A stretch of 64,000 nt of DNA from Cotesia glomerata (lineage: Eukaryota; Arthropoda; Insecta; Hymenoptera; Braconidae), in assembly GCF_020080835.1 (NCBI RefSeq), contig NC_058166.1, positions 8,060,469-8,124,468 on the forward strand, read 5' to 3'. Both the position numbers and the translations under genes were made by a program. Shown in pieces: positions 22,249 to 33,075 of the stretch. The notes under the pieces were generated by a model, which worked only from the letters and a program-made list of their open reading frames with translations, ran no database searches and was not told where the DNA came from. Numbering within the stretch: position 1 is the stretch's first letter; every line of letters begins with the position of its first letter.

Positions 22249-24470
22249 TCGGGGCAGAAGAGATACTGCTACCGGGCGCGTCTCCCCGAGTGGATGGGAG
22301 AACGCTCGCTGTCCTTGGATGACACTTAATCTCTTAGTTGATGAGGTACAGCGGGTAGGAGCCAAGCAAAATAACCAAACAAAATAAGCTCCCGTGGACA
22401 AAACTCCCCTTTAATGGGTTGGTCAGACTAACTGACCTAGCAAGACGATTGGTTCCTGCTGTAACTCACTGGGAGTGTCCGGAACCTGTATCGTAGTTTC
22501 CGACGATGCAGGCCACGGCTGATGTGAGCTTGCTCTGCCGAGGTGAAAGTTGCAGCAGTGGATCACGAGCCAGCCACTTCGAGCCTTGATCAGGAAGTAC
22601 GCAGTGAGTGTTAGAGATCGGAATCTTCACCGCTCCGAGCGAGTCTAGTCCGTCCGTGTATTCCGGGACTGGCTAAGTGTCGGCTAGGCCTCAGGGATCT
22701 GGGGTAGGAGTACTATCTCCGAGGGTACACCCGTTCCTAGTTATGGCAACCCGCTCCACTCCGTACGATGCGCTGGTAAATCAAAAAAGTATGAGTAACT
22801 TACAGGAAACAAACAAGAATAGAAACGGGCTTCATGCTCAACAAGCAGCGATTGAAGCAAGCGCTGACATGAAGAGAACGCAAGCGTTGGAGCGCCTTGA
22901 GAAGCTGACCATTGAGCTGCAAGAGTTTGTCCAAACTAAGGTCAATATCCACAAGGAGATAAAAAACAAGACGACTAGTGTAGTGAACGCACTTCAACGT
23001 TTCAAAAAACTGAAGACTGAAGCCATCTTCCTCAAGAACGAATTTGTACATCGTGGTCCACGAAAGGACAAAAAGAGCCCGTACCCCTATGAAGCAAAAA
23101 GACGGCAGAGAAAGCCCAAATACAATAATAAACCGCCAAAAATAATGATAAGAGACTCCAAAGTCAAATTCAAATCAAGCGTTAGATACTTAGGGGTACA
23201 CTTCGACGAGGGCCTCAAAGTGAAAAATCACATTAAAACAAGGCGCGCGAAACTAAGTAGGGTATTCGGGCGCATGCGGCGTATTGCGCGGGCAGAATGG
23301 GGATTGCGATACCCAGCTATATCCACAGTATACAAGGGTTTCTTCATGCCTGTCGTCACATATGCGGCGGCAGCTTGGAGTGACCGCTGCGATAGGGAGG
23401 ACTGGAGACATCTTCGAGCACTTCAGCGTCAAGCGCTAATAATAACAACTACTGCCTACAGGACAGTTTCGCTTGACGGGATTTGCGTAGTCGCGGGGGC
23501 AGTGCCCATTCAGCTCGTAATAGACGAACGGTGCGCGCGATACAACCTCCGTATCGGCAAACAGGCTACCCTTGGAAACGTCACCGTGCAGCCAGATGCG
23601 GAGGATCGCCTTGTCACCCTTAGAACTGAAACCATACGTCGGTGGCAAGAACAATGGGATACATCAGAGAACGGCCGCGAAGCTAAAGTCTTCTTTCCAG
23701 ACATAGCAGAGCGTCTAACAAACAAATGGATCAGCCCTAACTTCTGGCTGACCCAAATCCTAACCGGCCACGGTTGTTTTAGAGAATACCAATACAAGTA
23801 CGAACATACGGATAGTAGATTCTGCGACGAGTGTAGGGAGAATGGGTTAGGAGAAAGGGTCGACAACGTGGAGCACTTAATGCTTGAATGCCATGAGTAC
23901 GAGCCTCAACGTGAGGTGCTCAAGGACATATGGGGTGGGAACGCGGAGTGGGTGAACGTTGCGCGTGCGATTGCCACATCCCAAAGTAACTTTAAGCTTT
24001 TAAAAGGTTTCAGTAAAGTAGTAATGTGCTGCAAACTCCAAACCCAACTAGCTAATGAAAACGCGACAAGGGACGAGACTCAACAGACATCCACCTTGGT
24101 AGAGTCGGAGCGCCTAGGCACAAGCGATATGCTCCACACAATTGTGAGGACGGTATAAAGCTTTGGATGACTGCCGTAGAATAAGCTAGGGAAAATGACC
24201 ATAAACAACACAAGTGCCCGGGCACCCTACACACGCAAACACTTACACGTAAAATCATACTTTACACACAACACATCACACAAACAACATGGTCTTCAAT
24301 CGACTCCGCCTCCCCGTGGTCCTCGCTGGATACTGCTCATATCTTGCGGGTACATCTCGATGTGCCTACAGGGAATGAGTTGCCAGAGGAGTCGATGAGA
24401 GTTGCACACACTTACAATTATACGCAACTCTTGCAGCTGTTCAATGAATGTGTATAAACACAAGAGAACG
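22246..24470 (+). mobile_element. R1-clade LINE copy D, internally deleted
   Basis: The 5' leader (22246-22742) is GC-rich and non-coding, followed by one long ORF and a 3'UTR (24159-24470). Compared with its relative H (26.98-32.85 kb) it lacks the endonuclease and most of the reverse transcriptase. The ORF1 N-terminus is joined directly to the post-polymerase segment. It begins at the REP (CA)n tract. Confidence 0.75.
22743..24158 (+). CDS. 471-codon chimeric LINE ORF: ORF1 N-terminus fused to ORF2 C-terminus
   Basis: The first ATG is at 22743 (MATRSTPYDALVNQK). An upstream in-frame GTG at 22677 would add 22 codons but is unlikely. Residues about 30-90 look like a coiled coil (ADMKRTQALERLEKLTIELQ), typical of an R1-type ORF1. 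At about 23005 the frame joins KLKTEAIFLKNEFVHR, which in copy H lies after the YADD-type motif of the reverse transcriptase. The C-terminal part keeps VRYLGVHFDEGLK, FFMPVVTYAAAAW and the Cys/His finger HGCFREYQYKYEH...FCDEC...VEHLMLEC. No stop or shift occurs over 1.4 kb. The product would bind RNA or DNA but not polymerise. It may be a chance-preserved deletion, or a non-autonomous form kept by mobilisation. Confidence 0.7.
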   Translation: MATRSTPYDALVNQKSMSNLQETNKNRNGLHAQQAAIEASADMKRTQALERLEKLTIELQEFVQTKVNIHKEIKNKTTSVVNALQRFKKLKTEAIFLKNEFVHRGPRKDKKSPYPYEAKRRQRKPKYNNKPPKIMIRDSKVKFKSSVRYLGVHFDEGLKVKNHIKTRRAKLSRVFGRMRRIARAEWGLRYPAISTVYKGFFMPVVTYAAAAWSDRCDREDWRHLRALQRQALIITTTAYRTVSLDGICVVAGAVPIQLVIDERCARYNLRIGKQATLGNVTVQPDAEDRLVTLRTETIRRWQEQWDTSENGREAKVFFPDIAERLTNKWISPNFWLTQILTGHGCFREYQYKYEHTDSRFCDECRENGLGERVDNVEHLMLECHEYEPQREVLKDIWGGNAEWVNVARAIATSQSNFKLLKGFSKVVMCCKLQTQLANENATRDETQQTSTLVESERLGTSDMLHTIVRTV

Positions 24471-24620
24471 GCGGTTTTTCCTTTTCCGCGAACTGGGCTG
24501 TGTTCTCGCTATGGTGGGAGTAGGACAAATATACGTGCGTGTATAGCTCTTTTGAGCCCAGGAAACGGCCTCTTCGGAGGTAGGCGAAAGCCTCGCCATA
24601 TATTCTTCTTCAAAAAACTA
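24471..24620 (-). pseudogene. LINE module, third copy (antisense)
   Basis: The minus strand reads EEYMARLSPTSEEAVSWAQ, KSYTRTYICPTPTIARTQ and PSSRKRKN. It is the same segment as 13560-13680 and almost identical to 32849-32995. No other part of its parent LINE lies beside it. Confidence 0.65.
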
Positions 24621-26750
24621 ATTTTTGCGCATCACAACAACGGGCCGATGTCTATGACTGAATGACTCTTATGTGGTAACCGCTTTGGCGCTTAATAATG
24701 TTCGTTACCTTCTCTTGGAACTATTGCTGTTCTTTTATTATATTTTTGGAAAGCAATACGTCTGGGCAAAAGGGATACGAATAAAGCAAGTGACTTCCTT
24801 TCATGGGGTTTGATGAGTAGGTAGTGTGATCCTTAGTCATGTTACTGAAAATCAAAAGTCACCACTGCAAGGCAGAGCGACCTAACTCTGGTAGGAACTC
24901 TTCCCATGGGAGCTTCTTCATTATTATCTTTGTTATTATCATTTGTCACCAGAGAAAGGGGAGTTTTGCCCCCTGCCTGCTCGAGTACGGTATGAGTTGG
25001 ACCTTGCGACTCTCACCAAGAAAACTATACTTCCAATGCCCAACCTCTGGCCTGCTAGCTTAGGACAGAGTAACGGATTTGGATTATAGAGTTAATGCAA
25101 GGTAGAGGACTGTGGACAAGGTAGACAGGGCCAAGGTAGACAGGGCGACCAAAGACAGAACGAGGCTGTCAATGGCTGAACACGACTGCCAAAGGTAGAG
25201 GGGACTACCAAGGTAGAAGGTGGCTACCTGAGTAAACCACACAATGCAGGATGAATGGGTTCTCATCCTGCACTATAACCCCAAGTGGGGAGTGCAAGTC
25301 ACTCATCTTGCCCACAATCGTAGATCACGGGGGATCGCGTAGCTGGTTGTGACAGCTGATGATCTGAGTAAAATCCTCCGGCTGAGTCTTCATGGGGAGG
25401 CTCAGCTAAGTTCTGCCCCGTTTATCAAAGGGTTTCTACGCAACACAATCTGTGAGTCTTTTCTTTAATAGTATAAAGGCCGGAGGTTGTGTGTAGTCAA
25501 TGTGGCAGAACACTGTCATGTTCCTGCACAATTCCTGTATTGTGTGACCACCTGAGGAGACGATGGAGGTTTGTGCGCTCAGAGAACTAGTCGTGTGCGG
25601 ATGTGCGTGTGCTTCAGCATGCGCGCCCCATGCATGACTTTTTTCTTGTTAAGGAGATTTTTCGTTTTGTTCTCTTTCATTATACTTTTCGGAAGCAATA
25701 CGAATGAATTTCCGGCGGGGACCCTGGAGAGTTTGTTCGCATCTTTACTATTATTTTATTTTATTATATTTTCGAAAGCAATACGAATGGATTTCTGACA
25801 GGCACCGCCACAAAACCCTGCTCCGCTACACCGGTGACAAGCCCGGGGCCCTGTCTATGACGGGGAAGGAGAAGTCGGAGGAGTAAAACCTCGTGAAAAA
25901 ACCAGGTCCATCTGGCTCCGGATGGTAGCAACCCGTAAGGGCCCCAGACTTGGGTGACGGTCCTACTTCATTTACTTTAGTGCTCTGTGTGTCACGGGTC
26001 AATAGTTTTGCACCAGTAGGAATACCTACTGCGCTTGCTTGCTAATGACTTATGTGGCAGATCGCAATCACAGTAAATGCGACCACGAACACCATAGTGG
26101 ACATATGTCCCGTTCGTTGTGAGTCGGCCCTGTCACTCTTGCCAAGGGGTTATGCAGCACTTAATCTTTGAGTCTTTTTCTTCAAAGAGAAGGGCCGGAG
26201 GTCGTGTGCGGTGGACGTGGTATGCGCAAGCTGCCGAGTTCTTCGTGCAATTCCTGTGTCTGTGTATTGCCTTTGACCGAGTGGGGGGGATGCAGCTTAC
26301 TGCCCCGGTTTCTGAGGGTTCACACCCAAGGTGACTGAGAGGTTCCTTTTACTTTTTCAGCTAACCTAAAAAGCTAAGCTTGACTTACGTGGCGAGGGCT
26401 TGTAAGGCAGAGGGGTTACAAACCCTGTCACCAACGTAGCGGTACCATGCGTCCGGCAACAAGTGGTTTCGTCAAACACGAGCGCCGGGGGGAGAAGCGG
26501 TTGTAGGTGTTACCAGCTCCTACAACTTAAATAAATTGGTCAGGAAAATACGGAAAAGCCTCGGATAGGTGACGCACCCACGTTCGGTGGTCACCAAACT
26601 CTTTCGACCGTTCGACGGAGCGCCAGAGTAGCCAACCGCGTTTCTCCGAACGAGCTGCTATCTGACGTTCCCGTTCATCGCCGGCCCGCGAATTCGGTAT
26701 CGCGATCGCGTTCGTGTAAGCTCGCGGAAGAATTACGTATAAAACAGCTA
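24621..26750 (+). other. GC-rich unassigned region before LINE H
   Basis: About 2.1 kb with composition unlike the surrounding AT-rich DNA and no convincing ORF. One motif recurs at about 24735, 25676 and 25752: TATTATAT/CTTTTYGRAAGC followed by AATACGAATG. Position and composition suggest the 5'UTR and lost ORF1 of LINE H. That is inference; no zinc knuckles were found. Confidence 0.35.
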
Positions 26751-26978
26751 ATGCCTCTAGCTACGCGACCCTGTTCAGTTAAACTCACGCGATTGAACTT
26801 AGAAGAGGTAAATGCAAGTAGAAGGGGGGTTTCCGAATCTTGCTCGCGAAGCATCGACCGGCGAAGATGCCTAGGGACGACTAAAAACACCCTCAGAGGG
26901 TCCGCAATCTCGGCAAACTTAGATGGGCTCGCGCTGGACGTTAGGTCAAATCAAAAGTCTCCGCACGCGACCCGGGGA

Positions 26979-29051
26979 ATGGAGGTTGAAGGTTTTCGAG
27001 TTTTGCAGGCGAATTTGCGGAACGACAGAGCTGGGACTCTGGAGGTGAGTCAGTTGTGGGAGGAAAAACGTATTGATGTTCTCCTTCTACAAGAGCCATA
27101 CGCAGCACATAGTAATAATAGTTTCAAAATACCTGGGTTCGGTTGCGGCATATAAGTTGCTGCTGAAACCAGGTCTAGGCCATATGCGGCCATTTGCTTA
27201 ACAAATCCTAAATACCAGTTGCTGGTTTTATCACAACTTAGTACAACTCACTGCGTATACGCTCAGATCATGGGACCTGACACATCGTTCTTCGTAGTCT
27301 CGGCATATTTCCAATACAAAGACGAAATAGACATGCATTTAAAGCACTTAGAGAAAGTGGTCCGAGCACTGAGAGGGAAACGGGTATTAATATCAATGGA
27401 CGCGAACGCGAAATCCGAGAGATGGGGCTCCGAGACTGACGATGCGCGTGGCGAAAAGTAAGAGCAATTTATTGACGCGCACGAGTTAGAGATAATCAAC
27501 AGCGCGAGGGAGGGTCCGACTTTTGAATCAACTAACGGGAGTTCGTATATCGATGTGACACTCGTCACGCCTAAACTCGCGAGTAGCATTCTTAGCTGGT
27601 CCATTAAGAGAAGTTGGGTGCAGAATACTGACCACTACTCGATCGAGATCACTCTAGGAGCTAAGTCGGGGGAGAAGGATGGCGCACAGGCAGACCCCAA
27701 GAGGTTCAACTTAACGTAGGCCAATTGGAAAAAGTTTGACGAAATCCTTTTCTCGTGTGCACGCACAAACCTTGATGGCCTTGGAGTGGAATCGGTTGAG
27801 GTCGTGGAAAGGTATGCTTCTGCACTTGGCAAATCAATCTTAGAAGCTTGCGAAACCGCGATCCCACGTAGGAAAACCCATGTAAAGTCATACCTATGGT
27901 GGACCAGAAAATTAACACCTACGAAGAAGCTGGTGAACAAAGCCAGACGGGTATATCAATGGGGAAGGGACGAATTAGTTAAAAATATCCTAAGCGTCAA
28001 ATACAGAACACTACGAAAACAATACTCGACAGACATAAAGCGGACGAGGGAAAGCAACTGGCGGGACTTCGTTACGAAGAAAGGTAATCAAGAAAAGTGG
28101 GGTCCTATTTACAGAACCTGCGCAGAAAAAGTTAGAATCAAAAGTGCAATGTGCACGCTAAATCGTAACGGAGCATCCACGGAAAACTTTAAGGAAACAG
28201 CCAGGTGTTTTCTCGAGACGCATATTGTAGACGATGACCAGGACAACCGAACCCCCGATTAGAAAAAGATCAGAGCCAACACAATTTTACTACCTGACAC
28301 CGCAGACGCCGAACCGTTTATCCCGCGCGAACTGAACAAGGTCTTAAAAACACTGAAAAACAAGAAGGCCCCGGGGCCGGACTTAATAGAAAACGAGGTA
28401 GTTAAACGCGCAGGGGTTATCCTTTGCGAACAGTTCTTAGAGTTATATAATGCTTGCTTGGCGCTAGGAGCATTCCCAAAAGAGTGGAAGAAGGGGTCAA
28501 TTATAATGTTAGTTAAAAGCACCGACAAAAACGCAACTGACCCTAAATCTTATCGGCCATTTTGCCTCCTTTCGGGTTTAGGTAAGGTGTTTGAGAAGCT
28601 CATCAAAGAGCGACTTACTACCACAGTCTTAGCGGAGGGGAATATTTCGAGCCGACAGTTTGGCTTCACAGCCAAAAAGTCAACGGAAGATGCAATTGTG
28701 GAGATGCGCCGATTTGTAGACTCTTCAGAGAAGAGACTGGTGGTCGGACTTCTTTTCGATATCTCTGGCACTTTTGACAACGTGTGGTGGCCGTTGGTAC
28801 TCGAGGGCCTCAAGGCCAGAGGCTGCCCTAGCAACATTTACGCGGTAATTCGGAATTACTTTGAGGACAGATCGGTCGCACTGTCATGGGGTTTTGGTAG
28901 CGAATCGAAAACGCCGACGCGAGGGTGCCCTTAAGGATCAGTGCTAGGACCATTATTTTGGAACATCATGTTCGACGATCTCCTCAAGAGACTCGAACTG
29001 ACAGAACACGGAAATAAATTTGTTGCGTTTGCTGACGATTTGCTCGTCTTA
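26979..29051 (+). pseudogene. R1-type ORF2 of copy H: endonuclease and reverse transcriptase, five stops and no shift
   Basis: From the ATG at 26979 the endonuclease reads FRVLQANLRNDRAGTLEVS, DVLLLQEPYAAHS, VLISMDANAKSERWG, SSYIDVTLVTPKL and QNTDHYSIEI. The reverse transcriptase reads KNKKAPGPDLIENEVVKRAG, DPKSYRPFCLLSGLGKVFEK, GFTAKKSTEDAIVEM, GLLFDISGTFDNVWW (motif A), GCP-stop-GSVLGPLFWNI (motif B, where PQG is expected) and FVAFADDLLVL (motif C). Stops are TAA 27153, TAA 27459, TAG 27717, TAG 28260 and TAA 28932, all in one frame over 2.07 kb with no indel shift. It continues after the transposon. Confidence 0.85.
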
Positions 29052-29730
29052 CAAGGAAACTCTCTCCGGTGTCCCCCTCCGATTTTGATGAAACTGAGAT
29101 ATGTTATTCTCCGTCGAAATCTAAGAGACACGTATTTTTTTTTATCTGCGGAAAAACATTTCTAGGGGGTGAAACTACCCCTCAAAGTTTAGCCTCCAAA
29201 GGGGTGTTTTTCAAGTTTCGCATACTTGCAGTTTAAATAATCGAATGGGACCAATTGCATAATTTTCAGGGTGGAAAATCATGAAAAATGCTTTTGGTTT
29301 TATAATAAAACAATGGATAGAACAAAAGTTATGAGGGTTGAAAATCACAAAACTTTTATAAAAAAAAAACTATTCGATGGATTTCAACGAAACCAACGGC
29401 AATCGGAAGAGGAAAAAAAAGTAGAGAATACATCTTTCGGGGTTTTTCCGAAAAATTAAGTTTAGGGGGTGAACATCCCTTAAGCATATCTACATTGACC
29501 ACCAAGAAAATATCGTTTTTTATATTAATTTCGATATGAATTCATCAATAATAATTTTTTCGTACATTTCTAGCATTTATAAAATAATAATAATATTATA
29601 TCTTAATATTTTACTTACTTGTTTACTTCTCATCCCAAACTTTATTTTGTGTATCGGGACATCAAATATTATAAATGTCATGTAATGTGAATCTGTTTTG
29701 GAAAAAAAGAAAAAAGAAAAAATGCTTACA
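29052..29730. repeat. Terminal inverted repeat arm of the pogo-like transposon (left)
   Basis: Mirrored by 31803-32482. Both arms contain the same 62-codon frame (MENHEKCFWFYNKTM...) with two differences, which reflects arm identity rather than a gene. Confidence 0.85.
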
Positions 29731-29857
29731 ATATATGCTTTACTATAATCAAATTAAATTTAAAAATAATTTACAAATGATTTTTTACAAAAATATTTAA
29801 TATTTCTGATGTTTATGAAATTTAATACTTAAATTCATCATTTTGTCATATGCAGAT

Positions 29858-31544
29858 CTATTCAATATATGTTTTGCAATCGTGATGTTTCTGAAAAAAA
29901 TGTTGAAAACACAACGACTTTTTGCACCATGAACAGCGGATAATTGCTATATTTTGACAACCAGGAACCTCACAATGAGAATTGCATGATCCGTGAAATG
30001 CAAAATCCACAGGATTTTCGAACTCATCTGGTTTTACTTCTGTGTAGCCACTTTTGTACCACGAGTACTTGAATAAATTTATGTACCGAGGAGATGACAA
30101 TTGGATATGTGTAAGTGATTGTAATTTTATAATGTTATTTCGTAAATGCAAGTTTATGTCCAAATTCATCAAAACTGTACGATCCGAAAAATATCGAACA
30201 AAATTTTTCCATACTCGGAATCCAAAAACATCAAGCGGTTGAATTTTTCCAGTTGTACCTTTTGGTAAGATCATTACTTCAGTATCTTTATTTGTTGGTT
30301 TAACGCTTTGTACAACTTGAGGACAATGCCCAGTCCATGAGTCAATTAGTAATAAAGATTTTGGGCCCACATTTGGAAAAAACACCCTCTCCAACCAAAT
30401 TTTGAAATGATCTGAAAATTAAAAAATATGAACTATTTGTATCAACAATAACTTATGCGCCAACCAGAAAAAAAAATAAAGAATAATTCGTACCTGATGT
30501 AAGTTTTCCTGATTTTGATGCTTCTATGTATACATTATGAGGTCTAAAAAGTGTTGTTTCAACTATTGGTCCAAATTTACCACTTGGTTCTTTTAGAACC
30601 AAAAAAAGTGGGGATAAAAGCTTTCCATCAGCGGATACAGTTGGTTGAACTGTGTAACTATGAGTAGTAGAAGTAACAGATTGTACAAGACATTCTACTT
30701 GCTTCTCTCCTTCAACAGCTAAAGTTCGACCGGAATGCATTTCCAACTGAAAACCACTTTGATCTGAATTATATACGTTTGCTAATTCATAAATTTTAAT
30801 TTTTTGTTTTACATTATTGACGAATTCCTCAGCTTGCTGTTTTAATGATTTACTATCTTCAATGGTTTTGGACGTGATAAACTTATTTATTTTTCTTGAT
30901 ACGATGCGATGTGCTCTTTTGAATGACGCGATCCACTTTGTTGATGCTTTGAAACGGAAATCTTCCGCACCAATTTCTTTTTGAGCTTGTAAGGCCCATC
31001 TTTCTATGTCACAATCATGTACGATTAAACCTGCATCTATAGCTGCTTTGAAATTTTGTAATGTATATTCACAAATTCTTGCTAATTTTTCCTTATAAGT
31101 CCCTCCCTGATTTAAAGTATGAGCCCATCTTCGTAACTGTCGCACAGATTGTACCTTTCTAAATTTTTGTCTAACACTGTCTAAACTTAAATTTCTTTTT
31201 TTGCCACTACGCCAGTACTCGACGGCTTTCAATTTATATTCATATGATAAATCTTCAACATCCTTAGTGCATACGTCGATAGGTGTTTCTTGATCAACTA
31301 GTGCATTTGCCCACTCTTTATCTTCCACGACTTCCATCGTCCAATCTTTATACGGTTCTTGGAAATGCAAAGAACTTTCTTCGATCATTTCGACTCCGGA
31401 GTATTCGTTCATAGCATTGAGTAAAATATTTTCAAAACTTTCTTTGATTTGTATTTCTTCGTCATTTACTGGCGATTCTGGAATGTTCATGACTTGAAAT
31501 GTTGTTAAGAGTAGTCTTATAACATTTATAGGATTGACTTTCAT
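29858..31544 (-). CDS. Pogo-like (DDE_1) transposase, 534 aa, two exons
   Basis: Catalyses excision and insertion of the element. Exons are 31544-30494 and 30411-29858. The 82-bp intron has GTACGA at its 5' end and a T-rich tract plus TTTTCAG at its 3' end. The spliced length is 535 codons including the stop, without any break. A helix-turn-helix segment of CENP-B/Tc5 style lies near residues 180-220 (FRFKASTKWIASFKRAHRI). The catalytic aspartates are D261 (VYNSDQSGF), D374 (LLLIDSWTGH) and D411 (TTGKIQPLDVFGFRVWK), with 36 residues between the last two. The C-terminus carries a Cys/His cluster (CEVPGCQNIAIIRCSWCKKS, then CFQHFFQKHHDC). From memory this layout is common in insect pogo-like elements. 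Promoter elements were not identified. Confidence 0.85.
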
Positions 31545-31802
31545 TTTGCTCTATGTACTAAAATAAAGATTTTCGTACAATTTTAAATTATTCACTTATT
31601 AAAAAAAAAAAAAAAAAAACACGATTATAATATTGAATTATAAAAGATGAAGTACATCGCAGTAACTAAACTAATCTCGAAATGATACATTTATTTATAC
31701 TATGTTGTTTTTCACATTACTGACTCATATATACTAAAAATATAATTATCTCTTTTTTTGTATGAGACAACGATGAATGATTATTATGATTATAATAAAT
31801 CA

Positions 31803-32482
31803 TTATAAGCATTTTTTCTTTTTTTTTTTTTTCCAAAGCAGATTCACATTAAATGACATTTGTAATATTTGATGTCCCGATACACAAAATAAAGTTTGGG
31901 ATGCGAAGTAAACAAGTAAGTAAAATATCAAGATATAATATTATTATTATTTTCTAAATGCTAGAAATGTACGAAAAAATTATTATTGATGAATTCATAT
32001 CAAAATTAATATAAAAAACGATATTTTCTTGGTGGTCCCTGTAGATATGCTTAAGGGATGTTCACCCCCTAAACTTAATTTTTCGGAAAAACCCCGAAAG
32101 ACATATTCTCTACTTTTTTTTCCTCTTCCGATTGCCGTTGGTTTCGTTGAAATCCATCGAATAGTTTTTTTTTTATAAAAGTTTTGTGATTTTCAACCCT
32201 CATAACTTTTGTTCTATTCATTGTTTTATTATAAAACCAAAAGCATTTTTCATGGTTTTCCACCCTGAAAATTATGCAATTGGTCCCATTCGATTATTTA
32301 AACTGCAAGTATGCGAAACTTGAAAAACACCCCTTTGGAGGCTAACTTTTGAGGGGTAGTTTCACCCCCTAGAAATGTTTTTCCGCAGATAAAAAAAAAT
32401 ACGTGTCTCTTAGATTTTGACGGAGAATAACATATCTCAGTTTCATCAAAATCGGAGGGGGACACCGGAGAGAGTTTCCTTG
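31803..32482. repeat. Terminal inverted repeat arm of the pogo-like transposon (right)
   Basis: Inverted partner of 29052-29730, ending CACCGGAGAGAGTTTCCTTG. Confidence 0.85.
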
Positions 32483-32485
32483 TTA

Positions 32486-32848
32486 GTAGAAGGCTCTTCA
32501 AGAAAAGAAATAGAGCGTAATAGTCAAGTAGTAGTAGATAAGATACTGGAATGGTGCTGTTCCGCAAAGCTCGAGCTGACGAAGTCGAAGACTGAAGCCA
32601 TCTTCCTCAAGAACGAATTTGTACATCGCGATCCACGTAAGGACAAAAAGAGCCCGTACCCCTATGAAGCAAAAGGACGACAGAGAAAGCCCAAATACGA
32701 TAACAAACCGCCAAAAATAATGATAGGAGACTCCGAAGTCAAATTCAAATCAAGCGTTAGATACTTAGGGGTACACTTCGACGAGGGCCTCAAAGTGAAA
32801 AATCACATTAAAACAAGGCACGCGAAACTAAGTAGGGTATCCGGGCAG
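32486..32848 (+). pseudogene. R1-type ORF2 of copy H, continuation after the transposon
   Basis: Reads VEGSSRKEIERNSQVVVDKI, LEWCCSAKLELTKSKTEAIF and KSSVRYLGVHFDEGLK, then stops matching at 32848. Bridging TTA at 29049-29051 to this segment gives an uninterrupted DLLVLVEGSS frame, which proves where the transposon went in. Confidence 0.85.
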
Positions 32849-32995
32849 TTTTTCCTTGTCCGCGAACTGGGCTGTGTTCTCGCTACGGTGGGGGTAGGAC
32901 AAATATACGTGCGTGTATAGCTCTTTTGAGCCCAGGAAACGGCCTCTTCGGAGGTAGGCGAAAGCCTCGCCATATATTCTTCTTCAAAAAACTGG
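32849..32995 (-). pseudogene. LINE module, fourth copy (antisense)
   Basis: Nearly identical to 24471-24620: EEYMARLSPTSEEAVSWAQ, KSYTRTYICPTPTVARTQ. It sits exactly between the broken end of LINE H and the start of LINE E. Confidence 0.65.
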
Positions 32996-33075
32996 ACGAA
33001 GAATGGCGCTCATCATTACACCGCACCCCTTGTGCTACATCGGAGAGAAACAGTCAAGTGGTTGTTGAAGAAGCG

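Larger units (their letters stand above)
29052..32482 (-). mobile_element. Pogo-like DNA transposon, 3.43 kb, intact
   Basis: Ends CAAGGAAACTCTCTCCGG (29052) and the exact inverse (to 32482). TTA lies on both sides (29049-29051, 32483-32485), so the duplication is TTA, or TA with one extra T. Inverted arms of about 680 bp (29052-29730 and 31803-32482) are nearly identical. Between them is one two-exon transposase gene on the minus strand. Near-identical arms and an intact gene suggest a recent arrival. Confidence 0.85.
26751..32848 (+). mobile_element. R1-clade LINE copy H, split by a pogo-like transposon
   Basis: The coding frame runs 26979-29051, is interrupted by the 3.43-kb transposon at 29052-32482, and resumes at 32486. 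The LINE then breaks off at 32848, where an antisense LINE module starts. H belongs to the same family as copy D: the KTEAIFLKNEFVHR to VRYLGVHFDEGLK segment is almost identical. Confidence 0.8.
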
